Shown one piece after another: positions 1 to 8,331 of a DNA stretch of 39,455 nt; position 1 is the first letter of the stretch; the number at the start of each line of letters is the position of its first letter. The notes beneath the pieces are model-generated. The model was given only the letters and a program-made list of their open reading frames with translations, made no database searches and was not told the DNA's origin. The stretch is from Marine Group II euryarchaeote MED-G34. Its GTDB lineage: Archaea; Thermoplasmatota; Poseidoniia; Poseidoniales; Thalassarchaeaceae. The stretch spans positions 1 through 39,455 of the forward strand of contig NTJT01000009.1 in the NCBI GenBank assembly GCA_002457605.1. The letters are read 5' to 3'. The translations under genes and the position numbers were made by a program.

Positions 1-178
1 CGAGAAGGTCATGCACGTTAGAATCAGAATCTCGAACTTAGTACGTGGAAAAATCGTACTAGTATCGGAGGACAATACAGTAGCGGTCGCTAAGGGTCAG
101 TTCAAGATTGAGTCCTACCCTGGTAGCGAACCCTCAGATGTGATTACTGAGGTGATACTATCAATGTTGGATTCCTAG
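1..178 (+). CDS. 3' end of an unidentified protein (partial)
   Basis: An open frame enters from the left edge (first full codon at base 2) and runs 58 codons to a TAG at 176-178. The visible tail is hydrophilic with a beta-rich part (VRGKIVLVSEDN) and ends in SMLDS. It lies directly upstream of the ferredoxin on the same strand. Only the C-terminus is present and no family is recognisable, so no function is proposed. An internal ATG exists at codon 4, but the frame is open through the edge, so truncation by the window is more likely than a short gene. Confidence 0.55.
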   Translation, partial: EKVMHVRIRISNLVRGKIVLVSEDNTVAVAKGQFKIESYPGSEPSDVITEVILSMLDS

Positions 179-200
179 TTGCTAGGGGCAGTTCCCGAGC

Positions 201-215
201 AAGTTTATTACTCGA
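201..215 (+). promoter_or_regulatory. TATA-like promoter element before the ferredoxin
   Basis: The AT-rich string AAGTTTATTA (201-210) stands in otherwise GC-richer sequence about 32-41 bases before the ATG at 242. This spacing fits an archaeal TATA box with a leaderless or very short-leader transcript starting near 235-242. There is no clear Shine-Dalgarno motif in front of this ATG, which agrees with that reading. The assignment rests on composition and spacing alone. Confidence 0.35.
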
Positions 216-241
216 TTATACGTCCCCCGAAACGAGCAAAC

Positions 242-520
242 ATGACTCATGTCGTAACTAGTGCGTGCGTTCGCTGCAAATACCAAGATTGCGTTGCAGT
301 CTGCCCCGTTGAGTGCTTCAGGGAAGCTGATGAGTACCTCGTCATCGATCCCGATGAGTGCATCGACTGCGCCGCTTGTGTTCCAGAGTGTCCGGTCGAT
401 GCAATCTATGCAGATACGGACCTACCTGAAGAGGAGATGAGCTGGTTGGACAAGAATGAAGACGAGTCGCCCGACCTTCCCCTAGCAGAAGGCGATTCGC
501 CGGTATTGGCAGATTCTTGA
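242..520 (+). CDS. fdxA: 7Fe ferredoxin ([3Fe-4S][4Fe-4S], FdxA type)
   Basis: This is a small soluble electron carrier of 92 residues. Its cysteine pattern matches the Azotobacter FdI/FdxA class: C9, C17 and C50 for a 3Fe cluster, and C21, C40, C43 and C46 for a 4Fe cluster, with an extra C12. The spacing is that of FdI shifted by one residue, and the conserved phrases CKYQDC, DECIDC and PECPVDAI are present. The C-terminal third is acidic and probably flexible. The frame is open upstream to a TTG at 179, but the ATG at 242 begins exactly where family members begin (MTHVVTSAC), so that start is chosen. It stands alone between an unknown gene and pdxS. Its redox partner cannot be told from the context. 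Confidence 0.92.
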   Translation: MTHVVTSACVRCKYQDCVAVCPVECFREADEYLVIDPDECIDCAACVPECPVDAIYADTDLPEEEMSWLDKNEDESPDLPLAEGDSPVLADS

Positions 521-571
521 TTACAGGTTTGACCTGAATAGGTTCTTGAGTGCGTACCCAGAGGCATTGCT

Positions 572-1564
572 ATGTCCAAGTTGGTCGACCTGCAAAAGAT
601 GCGTCACGGCACCGAGTTGCTAAAGCGTGGATTCGCCAAGATGCAAGAGGGTGGCGTCATCATGGACGTGGTCACTCCTGAGCAAGCGCACATCGCCGAG
701 GATGCCGGGGCGACTGCAGTGATGGCACTAGAGAGGGTTCCAGCAGATATCAGATCTGACGGAGGTGTCGCTAGGATGAGTCATCCCGATCTAATCAGAG
801 GTATCATCGATACAACCAGCATCCCAGTGATGGCCAAGGCACGTATTGGGCATGACGAGGAAGCCCGGGTGCTACAGACACTCGGAGTCGACATGGTCGA
901 CGAGAGTGAGGTGCTGACCCCAGCAGATCCATTCTATCACATCGCCAAGAACGACTTTACCATTCCCTTTGTGTGCGGCTGCACCAACCTTGGTGAGGCT
1001 TGTCGCAGGATAATGGAGGGAGCAGCGATGATCCGTACCAAAGGCGAAGCGGGCACAGGCAACGTCGTCAGCGCCATACAACACGCAAGACTAGTGGCCG
1101 AGGAGATTGCGCTACTACAGAGTGCTAACGACGCGGAGTTTGAGGTCATCGCACGTACAATATCCGACGGTTTCCGAAGAATCGAGTCAAAGAGCGAGCA
1201 CGATATAGTAGTTCAGAACACACCCTTCGGCAGCATGGATGCCTGCCATGACTTGATTGTCGAGATTATGGGTGAGGTGAGGGAGATGAGTCGGTTGCCA
1301 GTAGTAACATTCTCGGCCGGTGGGATCGCGACTCCAGCGGACGCCGCTCTGCTGATGAAGCAAGGGATGGATGGAGTGTTCGTCGGATCGGGTATTTTCA
1401 AGTCTGAGCACCCAGCGACTACTGCCTCGGCCATCGTAATGGCCACTCATCACTTTAACGATCCTGGGAAGGTAACTGAAGCCTCGTCAATGATGGCTGG
1501 AAAGCCCATGGATGGCCTAGAGATTGACAAGTTAGATATCCGTATGGAAGAGCGTGGCTGGTAG
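572..1564 (+). CDS. pdxS: Pyridoxal 5'-phosphate synthase lyase subunit PdxS
   Basis: This is the synthase subunit of the DXP-independent vitamin B6 route. It builds PLP from ribose 5-phosphate, glyceraldehyde 3-phosphate and ammonia supplied by the glutaminase PdxT. The 330-residue length suits the SNZ/PdxS family. Visible hallmarks are the two catalytic lysines, K89 in the MAKARIGH motif and K157 in [10 protein letters not shown], the phosphate-binding [15 protein letters not shown] segment, and [11 protein letters not shown] near the C-terminus. The ATG at 572 gives the expected N-terminus. No pdxT lies in this window, so the glutaminase must be encoded elsewhere. The stop codon abuts the stop of the convergent coiled-coil gene with no spacer. 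Confidence 0.97.
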   Translation: MSKLVDLQKMRHGTELLKRGFAKMQEGGVIMDVVTPEQAHIAEDAGATAVMALERVPADIRSDGGVARMSHPDLIRGIIDTTSIPVMAKARIGHDEEARVLQTLGVDMVDESEVLTPADPFYHIAKNDFTIPFVCGCTNLGEACRRIMEGAAMIRTKGEAGTGNVVSAIQHARLVAEEIALLQSANDAEFEVIARTISDGFRRIESKSEHDIVVQNTPFGSMDACHDLIVEIMGEVREMSRLPVVTFSAGGIATPADAALLMKQGMDGVFVGSGIFKSEHPATTASAIVMATHHFNDPGKVTEASSMMAGKPMDGLEIDKLDIRMEERGW

Positions 1565-2551
1565 TTAGTCTCGCTTCCCTCTTGTGGTGCCTAATCTCCT
1601 AGGCCTCTTCCTTTCCTTCTTACTAGACTGGGGCTTAGAGTCGGCACCCGTCCTAGTTCCGCCCAAGGTGATGGAGCCTTTCTCTAGAAGTTCGTCAGCA
1701 AGAGATGAGGCGAGTTCCTCGTCCTCGTCTGGCGTTCTGAGCGCATCCCGTACAGACTGACTGTGTTCCCTGATTAACCTCTCTCGCTCCTCACGCTGGG
1801 CCTTGAGCTCGTCACGTATCTCGTTGACCTGATCAAGTAGGATTTTGATTTCGGAATGAACGTTGTCTGCACCCTCTCTAGAGGTGACGAATGCGTTGTG
1901 CAGCCTGTCTCCTTCAGCCCTTAGGAAGTCCCTCTCCTCAAGCATCGGCTTAATCTCCTCCCAGATACCGTCTGCCTCCTTGTTGGCATCCAGCATGGCC
2001 TTATGCTGGGAGTCTGCCTCAGCCTTGAGTAACTGAATTGAGCCCTCCATATCTCCGAGATCTATTTCGATAATCTGAAATTCCTCGGCTATTGGCATCA
2101 ACTCATCTCGCTTGGCGATTAGCGACTTGAGTTTCTTCAGCATCGCATTCTCTTTATCTAGAGTCAACGAACCATCTGTCATTATACGGTTCTCGATTCT
2201 GTCTATTTCTCCAAGGGTCTCTGACAATTGGATGACAACTGACTTGGTGCCGTCATCACTCCTCTTGCCTCGACGCTGGGTTATCAGCTCGCGCATCTGA
2301 GTTTGGATTTCATCACGCTTGGCCTGATGCACCTTAGCCCTGACACGAACCTCTTTTTGCTCATCCAAGCGTTCCTTAATGCGTTCTCTGAGCTCTTTGG
2401 ACTGTTGTTGGACTGAATCACGAGAATCAGCGGCCCGTCGAGCGTTCTCGTTGTGTCCGTTCCTCTGCTCGCGCATCCGCCTAAGTCTGGTCTCCATGGC
2501 ATGCAGCCTAGTCCTAAGGTCGTCATCGGACCTTACTTCGTCATCCGGCAC
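1565..2551 (-). CDS. Coiled-coil protein, COG1340-like (paralogue 1)
   Basis: A 328-residue, highly charged protein that is nearly all heptad-like helix rich in E, K, R and Q, with no membrane segment or signal peptide. A central stretch around residues 113-150 (IDRIENRIMTDGSLTLDKEN) has the form I..IE..I.T..L....E that recurs in archaeal COG1340-type coiled-coil proteins. The C-terminus is a basic tail (KKERKRPRRLGTTRGKRD). The start is GTG. It is one of four related genes in this window (others at 6463, 7290 and 8332). The shared basic LG(T/V)TRG tail links it most closely to the protein at 7290. The molecular role is unknown; a scaffolding or nucleic-acid-associated function is only a guess from the charge pattern. 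Confidence 0.75.
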   Translation of the reverse strand: MPDDEVRSDDDLRTRLHAMETRLRRMREQRNGHNENARRAADSRDSVQQQSKELRERIKERLDEQKEVRVRAKVHQAKRDEIQTQMRELITQRRGKRSDDGTKSVVIQLSETLGEIDRIENRIMTDGSLTLDKENAMLKKLKSLIAKRDELMPIAEEFQIIEIDLGDMEGSIQLLKAEADSQHKAMLDANKEADGIWEEIKPMLEERDFLRAEGDRLHNAFVTSREGADNVHSEIKILLDQVNEIRDELKAQREERERLIREHSQSVRDALRTPDEDEELASSLADELLEKGSITLGGTRTGADSKPQSSKKERKRPRRLGTTRGKRD

Positions 2552-2590
2552 AGGTAGGGCAGAGGGAGATGCCCTTTGAATCGACCTGAA

Positions 2591-4156
2591 TCACAATCCC
2601 AGTAGGTTCAGTAGGAATGGGAGCATTGGAGAGAGAACTGCAATCGCTGCCCCGACCATGAAAAGGCCGCCCAGCGTCATCTTGATTCTCGTGAGTAGGT
2701 CGGATCTGACCTGTACTGTCAGTACCCGCCCTGAAATCAGATTCCCTGCATCGTCCTCAAGTCTCACTGTTACTGTCGACTCACCCATCGACGATGGCAG
2801 TAGGCTTTGCCATACGATGTTAGTCGCAGAGATGGTGCTGAGCAGCGACGATGAAATATCGAGGGGGAGATTTTTCGAATCGTCTGAGAATGGTTCTATC
2901 CTGAGTCTGTATACGCACTCGTGCGGCCTAAAATCAGGAGTCTGGACCTTGAGTACAACGTCCCTTGGTTCCTCCTCTTCGTTGAGCACGAAAGCGAATA
3001 GGTTGGCCTGACCGACTACTAGGTTCTCCATATCCACATCGAGCCATATGCCATCTTCAGTATGTCCGCCAATACGTCGCATCCTGATTCTATCATGCAG
3101 TCTGAAGAATGGGGGGCATTCGCTGCGGGCGCGTGAGAGGAGTCGGTCCCAGGTCTCCTCGCCAAGCTCGGGGTGGCTGAACAGCCCCTCAATGGCGGAC
3201 GAGTCCACCATCGACTCCAAAGTGGCTCTGAACTGACCTTCATCAATTAGGGATGAGCGTCGCAAGTACAGCAGATGCAGTAGAGTCTCCTGCAGTTCCC
3301 CCCTACTACTGTTCTCATGTATCTTGGAATCTAGTAATCCTAGATACTGAGATATCCTGACTGCGAGCAGAGGATCGATGTGAGCCCTGATTACATCGGC
3401 GAACGGTCGACTGAGTAGAGCCGGATGGATTGGCGGAGAGAATGCCTCCAGCATACCCCACGGCTCACTTGTATTGAAGCGTGGACGGTCTGAAACCATG
3501 TGCACACCGTGCCCCGAAAGCAGAGCCCCTGTCGAAAATGCCACCAGTATCGGAGTAGCAACGACTTCCTCTGGAAGCCATAAGCTCGCTGCTAGTAGAA
3601 TGGCAGCCAAGGCCATCAGTATTATGGTGACTCCCAGTTGCCTGATTGCACCGTCTATGGTGGCCCTCATCTCGGCATAACCATGAGCACTGTTGAAAGT
3701 CAAACCAATTGTAGTCAATTCCTTCGCCTCAAGTCTGAAAATCGTCCTCGTAAGCACCATCAGCCTCAGCAGTATCAGCAGCAAAGCGGTGTCGGCCACC
3801 AGCATCAGCAAGGATAATCCATAGATTCCTGTCGACATACCCAGCCCCCCAACAGCAGCTTCAATGTGATTAGCCCACCATTGTGGATTCGATGTGATGA
3901 AGGTTTGAGCCAGCCCATAGAGGGCTATCACCACCAGTGGGAGAAACAGGACGAGTCTTGCTCCGTCACTGATAAGGAGTCGGTCTGCTCTGAGTAGGAG
4001 TTCCTCCTGTGACTTTAGCCTCTTGATCTCCCCTGCATCCCTAGAACTACGCTGTGGTTCAGACATCGATCGAGGAGGCATCTCGGGGGCTGGAGGGACG
4101 GTATTCTCCAAGGATTCAGCCAGTGCCTCGAGATCATCTGTCCGGACGTCTTCCAT
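2591..4156 (-). CDS. Multi-pass membrane protein of unknown function
   Basis: A roughly 521-residue protein not assigned to a family. A hydrophilic, proline-containing N-terminus of about 60 residues is followed by hydrophobic segments near residues 68-90, 112-136, 176-194 and 198-216. A large soluble region then follows, part helical (about 240-350) and part beta-like (about 350-490), and the protein ends in one C-terminal membrane anchor near 497-520. The start is the ATG at 4156, which overlaps the preceding regulator's TGA by one base (TGATG). A GTG one codon earlier is also possible. It is the last gene of a tight minus-strand operon with the DtxR-type regulator and the zinc-ribbon membrane protein. 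The beta-like segment could be an Ig-like or CARDB-like fold, by analogy with the operon's first gene. Confidence 0.75.
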   Translation of the reverse strand: MEDVRTDDLEALAESLENTVPPAPEMPPRSMSEPQRSSRDAGEIKRLKSQEELLLRADRLLISDGARLVLFLPLVVIALYGLAQTFITSNPQWWANHIEAAVGGLGMSTGIYGLSLLMLVADTALLLILLRLMVLTRTIFRLEAKELTTIGLTFNSAHGYAEMRATIDGAIRQLGVTIILMALAAILLAASLWLPEEVVATPILVAFSTGALLSGHGVHMVSDRPRFNTSEPWGMLEAFSPPIHPALLSRPFADVIRAHIDPLLAVRISQYLGLLDSKIHENSSRGELQETLLHLLYLRRSSLIDEGQFRATLESMVDSSAIEGLFSHPELGEETWDRLLSRARSECPPFFRLHDRIRMRRIGGHTEDGIWLDVDMENLVVGQANLFAFVLNEEEEPRDVVLKVQTPDFRPHECVYRLRIEPFSDDSKNLPLDISSSLLSTISATNIVWQSLLPSSMGESTVTVRLEDDAGNLISGRVLTVQVRSDLLTRIKMTLGGLFMVGAAIAVLSPMLPFLLNLLGL

Positions 4157-4821
4157 CACAGCACCTCGTCGGTCCTAGCAAGGATACGGAGAGAGATGGC
4201 TTTCGTCATTTTGACAATATTACCGTTACAGGTAATGCCGTCTTCGGTCGAACTAACCTTGGCCCCTATCTCTACCCCAGTAACTTCGAGAGTTCGGACG
4301 TCAGTCGGCCTCATTACCATCATCTCGATAGTAGCAGTAGACCCCATTGGCAGGGCTGATAAGGGCAGGAGTAACCCTGACCTCATAGGCTCCAACTGCC
4401 GCTCTATGATTGGGATACGTTCTCCACTCGGTGTTTTCTCAGGATAACCGAGCATCTTGTCGAGTGCCATTTCAAGTTCCTCATCTATAGCATGCTCAAT
4501 CTTGCAGGCCGCCTCATTGACATCTCCTTCAAATCCGATGACCTCGGTCAACAGGATTTCGAGGAGCCCTTCGCGACGCTTGATCATCGCCGCTTGTTGG
4601 AATCCATCCGGCGTCAGTCTGCAGCCCTTGTAGGGAATATGGGTGACTAGATTTCGGCTGGCTAGTCGCTGAATCATCTCTGTGGTCGATGCCGGACTGA
4701 CATCCATCATCTCAGCAAGTTGAGTGGTTTTGACAATGTCGCTAGGATTGTCCACGTGCGCTTCGAACAGACGTTTCAGATACATCTCCTCAAATTCGCT
4801 CAGTTCAGTCATCTGGCTCAC
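4156..4821 (-). CDS. DtxR/MntR-family metal-dependent transcriptional regulator
   Basis: A 221-residue regulator with the three-part layout of the DtxR family: an N-terminal winged helix (about 1-70, with SPASTTEMIQRLASRNLV as recognition-helix region), a metal-binding and dimerisation domain (about 72-140, ending GYPEKTPSGERIP) and a C-terminal FeoA/SH3-like domain (about 145-221). By hand alignment to DtxR, M13, C106, E109 and H110 match M10, C102, E105 and H106. The ancillary-site histidine H79 is replaced by E84, while E88 matches E83. The family represses iron or manganese uptake genes when metal-loaded. The GTG start overlaps the upstream gene by 17 bases, and an ATG at 4812 would shorten the overlap. 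No metal transporter is adjacent, so its targets are open; the palindrome at 6415-6433 is a candidate. Confidence 0.88.
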   Translation of the reverse strand: MSQMTELSEFEEMYLKRLFEAHVDNPSDIVKTTQLAEMMDVSPASTTEMIQRLASRNLVTHIPYKGCRLTPDGFQQAAMIKRREGLLEILLTEVIGFEGDVNEAACKIEHAIDEELEMALDKMLGYPEKTPSGERIPIIERQLEPMRSGLLLPLSALPMGSTATIEMMVMRPTDVRTLEVTGVEIGAKVSSTEDGITCNGNIVKMTKAISLRILARTDEVL

Positions 4822-6370
4822 CGACCTCGGCCATGAATTCAGTTCTGCAAGCCGGGCATCTCGAGCGGACAGGTCTGCGCTCGATAGGGACCTTTAGTTG
4901 CTGATTACACTGTGGACACGACAGTATCTCCTCATGAGACCTGACCACAGGTTCACTGGCTGTTGTGGTGTCTTCATTGAGGGTATCTTGCGACTCCTGA
5001 ATCGATTCCTGTAAATCCGAATCCCCCTCAATCGAAGCGGCTGAGAATTGGGTCGTGCAAGCCGGACACCTGACAGAGCCAGTATGTTCCATCGGGATGC
5101 TCAACCGCTGCTCACAACTAGGACACTTGACTTCCTTCTTAGGGGGTGTTCGCTCTAGTCTACGAGCAATTCGCGAATCCCTCAGAATGTTCGAGTCTTT
5201 TTCCGTGCTCGGTGTCTTCTCCGACACCGCTCGCCAGACAATTAGCCCTACGAGAACTACAGCAAAGCCCAACACAGCACCGTATACAGCTGCCATTGCA
5301 TCGAAAGGTAATTCCCAACCGCCCCCATTCTCGGACTGTGAAAATACCGTTAGCGGGGCTGTAGTCGTAGAACCGTCCATTTCCCACGCGACCTCGGCTT
5401 CGACCATAGGTGCATCTGGCCAGGGCCCTATACTTAGTACTCCTGAAGATGACCCTCCTCCAGATATCGACGAGATGGTAATCTGCGCCAGTACCATTCC
5501 GTCAGACGTACTCACGACCTTCAATATGCCCGGGAGCGTTGCCGCGTCCCCTGAATTATTGAGCCAGTATGGCAGATTGACGAAATCACCAGTCCCAGGT
5601 CTGTCTGGTTCATGCACCCCGATTGAGACAGAGGGCGAGATAGAAGGTGGTGTGACACTAGTCTGCCATGTCAGGTTTGCCTCTGAATTGGAAGATGTCC
5701 AACCATTTGATTCCAGTGTCACTGAGATGTAATCGGCTTCAGGATGCCCCAGGTCCAGAGACAGTGCCCTGAGTCCCGGGCTTAGGGTGATTTCGAACCT
5801 CTGCACCTCTTCTTCGATTCCTTGACTGATCAGAGATACTGAGATATTTACATCGCGTTTCTTCCCATCAGTGAGGGATGCAGATAGGTCGCATTCCAAG
5901 CCATTCGCGAGAGACCACTCTACTGCATCGAATCTCAACCCTAGTGTCTGAGATTCATACACCTGCACCTCGAACGATCCGCTCAATTCCGAAGAGACTC
6001 CTCCATCATCGCTTGTGACCTCCCAATTCAACTCCAGCGCCCCGGCTGAGGTTGGAATCAATGGAGCCAAGACCTCGCGACTAGATCCGGGGCTGATTGG
6101 AATCTCATGCCCAATGGACAGGTTGTTTCCGGATGAGTCGGAGAGCACTAACCTCACTGAACCGGTGTACGAACCCTGATTGTTGACAAGTATGGAAGCC
6201 GTGATTTCATCACCAACGTGCACTGGTTCTCCAGTCACTGCAATGTCGGAGGAACCAGCAGGATAGAACATCTTCTCACCCTCGCCGGAAACTGGAGCGG
6301 ACATCAGAATAAGAATAAGGGCCAATACGGCGGTTTTCCGCAGCCCCGAAACCGAACAGGCAAGGCCCAT
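4805..6370 (-). CDS. Signal-peptide membrane protein with cytoplasmic double zinc ribbon
   Basis: About 521 residues. An N-terminal signal peptide (LRKTAVLALILILMSAPVSG) leads into a long extracytoplasmic beta-rich region resembling CARDB/Ig-like repeats (about residues 40-345). One membrane helix follows near 358-380 (AVYGAVLGFAVVLVGLIVW). The cytoplasmic tail carries two zinc ribbons, C416/C419/C435/C438 and C485/C488/C505/C508, each with a CP.C...L.VP spacing and a CPAC partner. The frame opens at a TTG (6388), but the ATG at 6370 gives a better signal peptide. It is the first gene of an operon with the DtxR-type regulator and a second membrane protein. The layout, an outside sensor domain linked to an inside zinc ribbon, suggests signalling or recruitment, but the ligand is unknown. 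Confidence 0.78.
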   Translation of the reverse strand: MGLACSVSGLRKTAVLALILILMSAPVSGEGEKMFYPAGSSDIAVTGEPVHVGDEITASILVNNQGSYTGSVRLVLSDSSGNNLSIGHEIPISPGSSREVLAPLIPTSAGALELNWEVTSDDGGVSSELSGSFEVQVYESQTLGLRFDAVEWSLANGLECDLSASLTDGKKRDVNISVSLISQGIEEEVQRFEITLSPGLRALSLDLGHPEADYISVTLESNGWTSSNSEANLTWQTSVTPPSISPSVSIGVHEPDRPGTGDFVNLPYWLNNSGDAATLPGILKVVSTSDGMVLAQITISSISGGGSSSGVLSIGPWPDAPMVEAEVAWEMDGSTTTAPLTVFSQSENGGGWELPFDAMAAVYGAVLGFAVVLVGLIVWRAVSEKTPSTEKDSNILRDSRIARRLERTPPKKEVKCPSCEQRLSIPMEHTGSVRCPACTTQFSAASIEGDSDLQESIQESQDTLNEDTTTASEPVVRSHEEILSCPQCNQQLKVPIERRPVRSRCPACRTEFMAEVGEPDD

Positions 6371-6414
6371 TGCAAGTTCTCGGCGCAATCGGCGGTATGA
6401 ATCAAACCCCTAGC

Positions 6415-6433
6415 AAGGTCACATAGTGACCTT
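6415..6433. promoter_or_regulatory. Perfect 8-3-8 palindrome, candidate operator
   Basis: AAGGTCACATAGTGACCTT is a perfect inverted repeat with 8-base arms around ATA. It sits in the short divergent space between the minus-strand operon that encodes a DtxR-type regulator and the plus-strand coiled-coil genes. Its size and symmetry suit a dimeric winged-helix repressor, and its position would let one protein control both promoters. Assignment to the neighbouring regulator is inference. Confidence 0.5.
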
Positions 6434-6462
6434 TAATGCAGGTTCTCCTGTGCCCCGAACCT

Positions 6463-7293
6463 ATGGACCCTGAGGCCCTGCTTGCAGTGACTCCCGAGGA
6501 GCTCGCACAGGCACTCCTGCTTAGGAGGCAGGTGCTGAAAGAGGAGTTACCAAATGTCATTCGCACACTTGAGGCTGAGGAGGAGTCACTAGAACCTCGA
6601 GTGCAGAGGATTGTGACCTCTCACAGGTCTACTAACGATAAGGTGTCTGAGTTGAAGAAGAAGCGCAACAGTGCGCAAAAGGAAGCCGGGGCGATACTGG
6701 GTGTGGTGAAGGGAGCTAGAGACAGTCTCGCTGTAAGCGGTAAGATGGTCAATCTGGACCCTCATTGGAAAAAGGAAAAGCTTCTGGATGAACTTGAGCA
6801 AATCGAAGATAGTATACAGACCTCGGCGCTGGACCACAGGGCGGAAAAGAAACTGCTCGACCGGCGGAAAAAGTTGCTTGAGGAGAATGATCGTTGGCTG
6901 AAGTCACGGCGTGAATCCAATCCTGAGATGGCGACATTCATAGACTCAAGATCCAAGATGAATACGCTATACCGAAAGGCTGACAATGCTCACCGGAGAA
7001 TGATTGAGATTGTCGAGAAAGCGCAGCCAATGTATGAGAAGAAGGTTGTCCTAACAGCTGAACTTAGAGAAATCAGAAGGCAGTTGGACAGGGCCAAGGA
7101 ACTGCTCGCTCAGTCTGACCACGCCATCGCTCACTGGGAAAGGCGTCTGAAAGACGGTTTCGGAGAGCTCGGAGGAGGTTTTCCTGACCTCATGGCAGCC
7201 AATATCCGCGTCTCCAAAGGAGGTAGATCCTCCTTCGCTCGTAATTCCAAACCAAAGAGGGGCGGAGCCGCCCCGAGAGGTGAAGAGGAATGA
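6463..7293 (+). CDS. Coiled-coil protein, COG1340-like (paralogue 2)
   Basis: A roughly 276-residue, almost wholly helical charged protein without membrane segments. A central part (IEDSIQTSALDHRAEKKLLD) matches the I..IE..I.T..L....E pattern of archaeal COG1340-type proteins. The C-terminus is basic and glycine-rich (SKGGRSSFARNSKPKRGG), like a disordered nucleic-acid-binding tail. The ATG at 6463 is preferred because the region between 6436 and 6463 reads as an atypical leader (MQVLLCPEP), but the ATG at 6436 remains possible. It overlaps the next coiled-coil gene by ATGA, so the two are translationally coupled. The function is unknown. Confidence 0.72.
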   Translation: MDPEALLAVTPEELAQALLLRRQVLKEELPNVIRTLEAEEESLEPRVQRIVTSHRSTNDKVSELKKKRNSAQKEAGAILGVVKGARDSLAVSGKMVNLDPHWKKEKLLDELEQIEDSIQTSALDHRAEKKLLDRRKKLLEENDRWLKSRRESNPEMATFIDSRSKMNTLYRKADNAHRRMIEIVEKAQPMYEKKVVLTAELREIRRQLDRAKELLAQSDHAIAHWERRLKDGFGELGGGFPDLMAANIRVSKGGRSSFARNSKPKRGGAAPRGEEE

Positions 7294-8267
7294 GTACGGA
7301 TGCACAGAACGAGTCATTCGATGACCTTGAGGAAATGGACCACAGTGACATCAAAGAGATGCGCGGTGACCTTGAGCGTGATTTGCGCTCTGTTGAAAGG
7401 CAGCACCGGGAACTCAGGGAAGAGCGGCGGGACCAGATTGACCTAGTGCGCTCACTTAGATCCGCGGTCGGTGAGATGAAGTCGGCTGATGGTGCCCGTA
7501 AGGGTTTACTGAGAGAATTTCACTCTATCAGAAAGTCAGCTGAGAAAGCTCGCCAGAAGAGAGATTCCGTAAACACCTGCATCCCTCCGCCCGCAGACGT
7601 ACTCGTCGAATGGTTGGATGAGACTCATCGACGCTTGGTTACCATCGACAATGACCTTACTGCCGTCCCGACTCTAGCTAGAGAACTGGATTCATTCGGA
7701 CGATTCTTCGAACTCCAAGCCGCTATAGTAAGAAAAAGTAAGTCGGAGGAAGCTCATAGCGAGTATGTCGGACACGTCAAGAAGATGAGGGATGTGACGG
7801 CAAAATTGGATGCGACGAGGAAGAGTAGTCGAGAGAAGGTAGACGGTGCTCTGGACGAGACAGAACTGGACTCGGACAACATTTCTCGCTCTGATATTCG
7901 AAAGACTAGTCGCCGCATTGACAAAATCGACAAGAATCTAGATGACCTAAGTTCAGAAAGGAAGGGGATGCGTAGAAGGCTCGGCAGAATCAAGGCCTAT
8001 CAGAAGATAACTCTCAGGGGCGGCAGAGCGATTCGTCTAGCTGACGTGAAGGACCGGGCTCAGAGCGGCGGTTCACTAGATACCAGTGAACTTGAGGCCT
8101 TATTGAATTCCGGAGGTCTGTCCGAGATAACAGAGGCTGGGTCGTCTGACAATCGGCCCAAGCCGAAGACCAAACAGAGCAGAAAGAAAAGAGGGATGAA
8201 GCTGGGTGTCACTCGCGGTGGCTCGAGGAGAGGCACAATGGCTGCTCGTAGAGAGGGAGATGAATAA
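7290..8267 (+). CDS. Coiled-coil protein (paralogue 3)
   Basis: A 325-residue, highly charged helical protein. Heptad-like segments cover about residues 15-100 and 150-245. A short motif near 255-275 (GGSLDTSELEALLNSGG) is shared in form with the end of the next protein (SGDTLSTEELMALRRN). The basic tail ends with KLGVTRGGSRRG, echoing the LGTTRGKRD tail of the gene at 1565. The start ATG overlaps the previous stop by four bases. Together with its neighbours it forms a family expansion. No enzymatic motif is visible and the role is unknown. Confidence 0.72.
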   Translation: MSTDAQNESFDDLEEMDHSDIKEMRGDLERDLRSVERQHRELREERRDQIDLVRSLRSAVGEMKSADGARKGLLREFHSIRKSAEKARQKRDSVNTCIPPPADVLVEWLDETHRRLVTIDNDLTAVPTLARELDSFGRFFELQAAIVRKSKSEEAHSEYVGHVKKMRDVTAKLDATRKSSREKVDGALDETELDSDNISRSDIRKTSRRIDKIDKNLDDLSSERKGMRRRLGRIKAYQKITLRGGRAIRLADVKDRAQSGGSLDTSELEALLNSGGLSEITEAGSSDNRPKPKTKQSRKKRGMKLGVTRGGSRRGTMAARREGDE

Positions 8268-8317
8268 CATCAAATTAACCTCCACCAGCCCTAAATGATG
8301 TATCAAGTTCGGAAAAA

Positions 8318-8325
8318 AAGGAGGT
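8318..8325 (+). promoter_or_regulatory. Strong Shine-Dalgarno site for the third coiled-coil gene in the cluster
   Basis: AAGGAGGT lies six bases before the ATG at 8332. It follows an A-rich run, is the clearest full-length anti-16S match I noticed in the window, and fixes the start codon of the gene at 8332 rather than the ATG two codons later. Confidence 0.6.
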
Positions 8326-8331
8326 CTTTGG

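Noticed and set aside
5055-5732. 225-codon open frame on the plus strand
   Set aside because: It is antisense to the zinc-ribbon membrane protein, whose signal peptide, membrane helix and paired Cys motifs show that the minus frame is coding.
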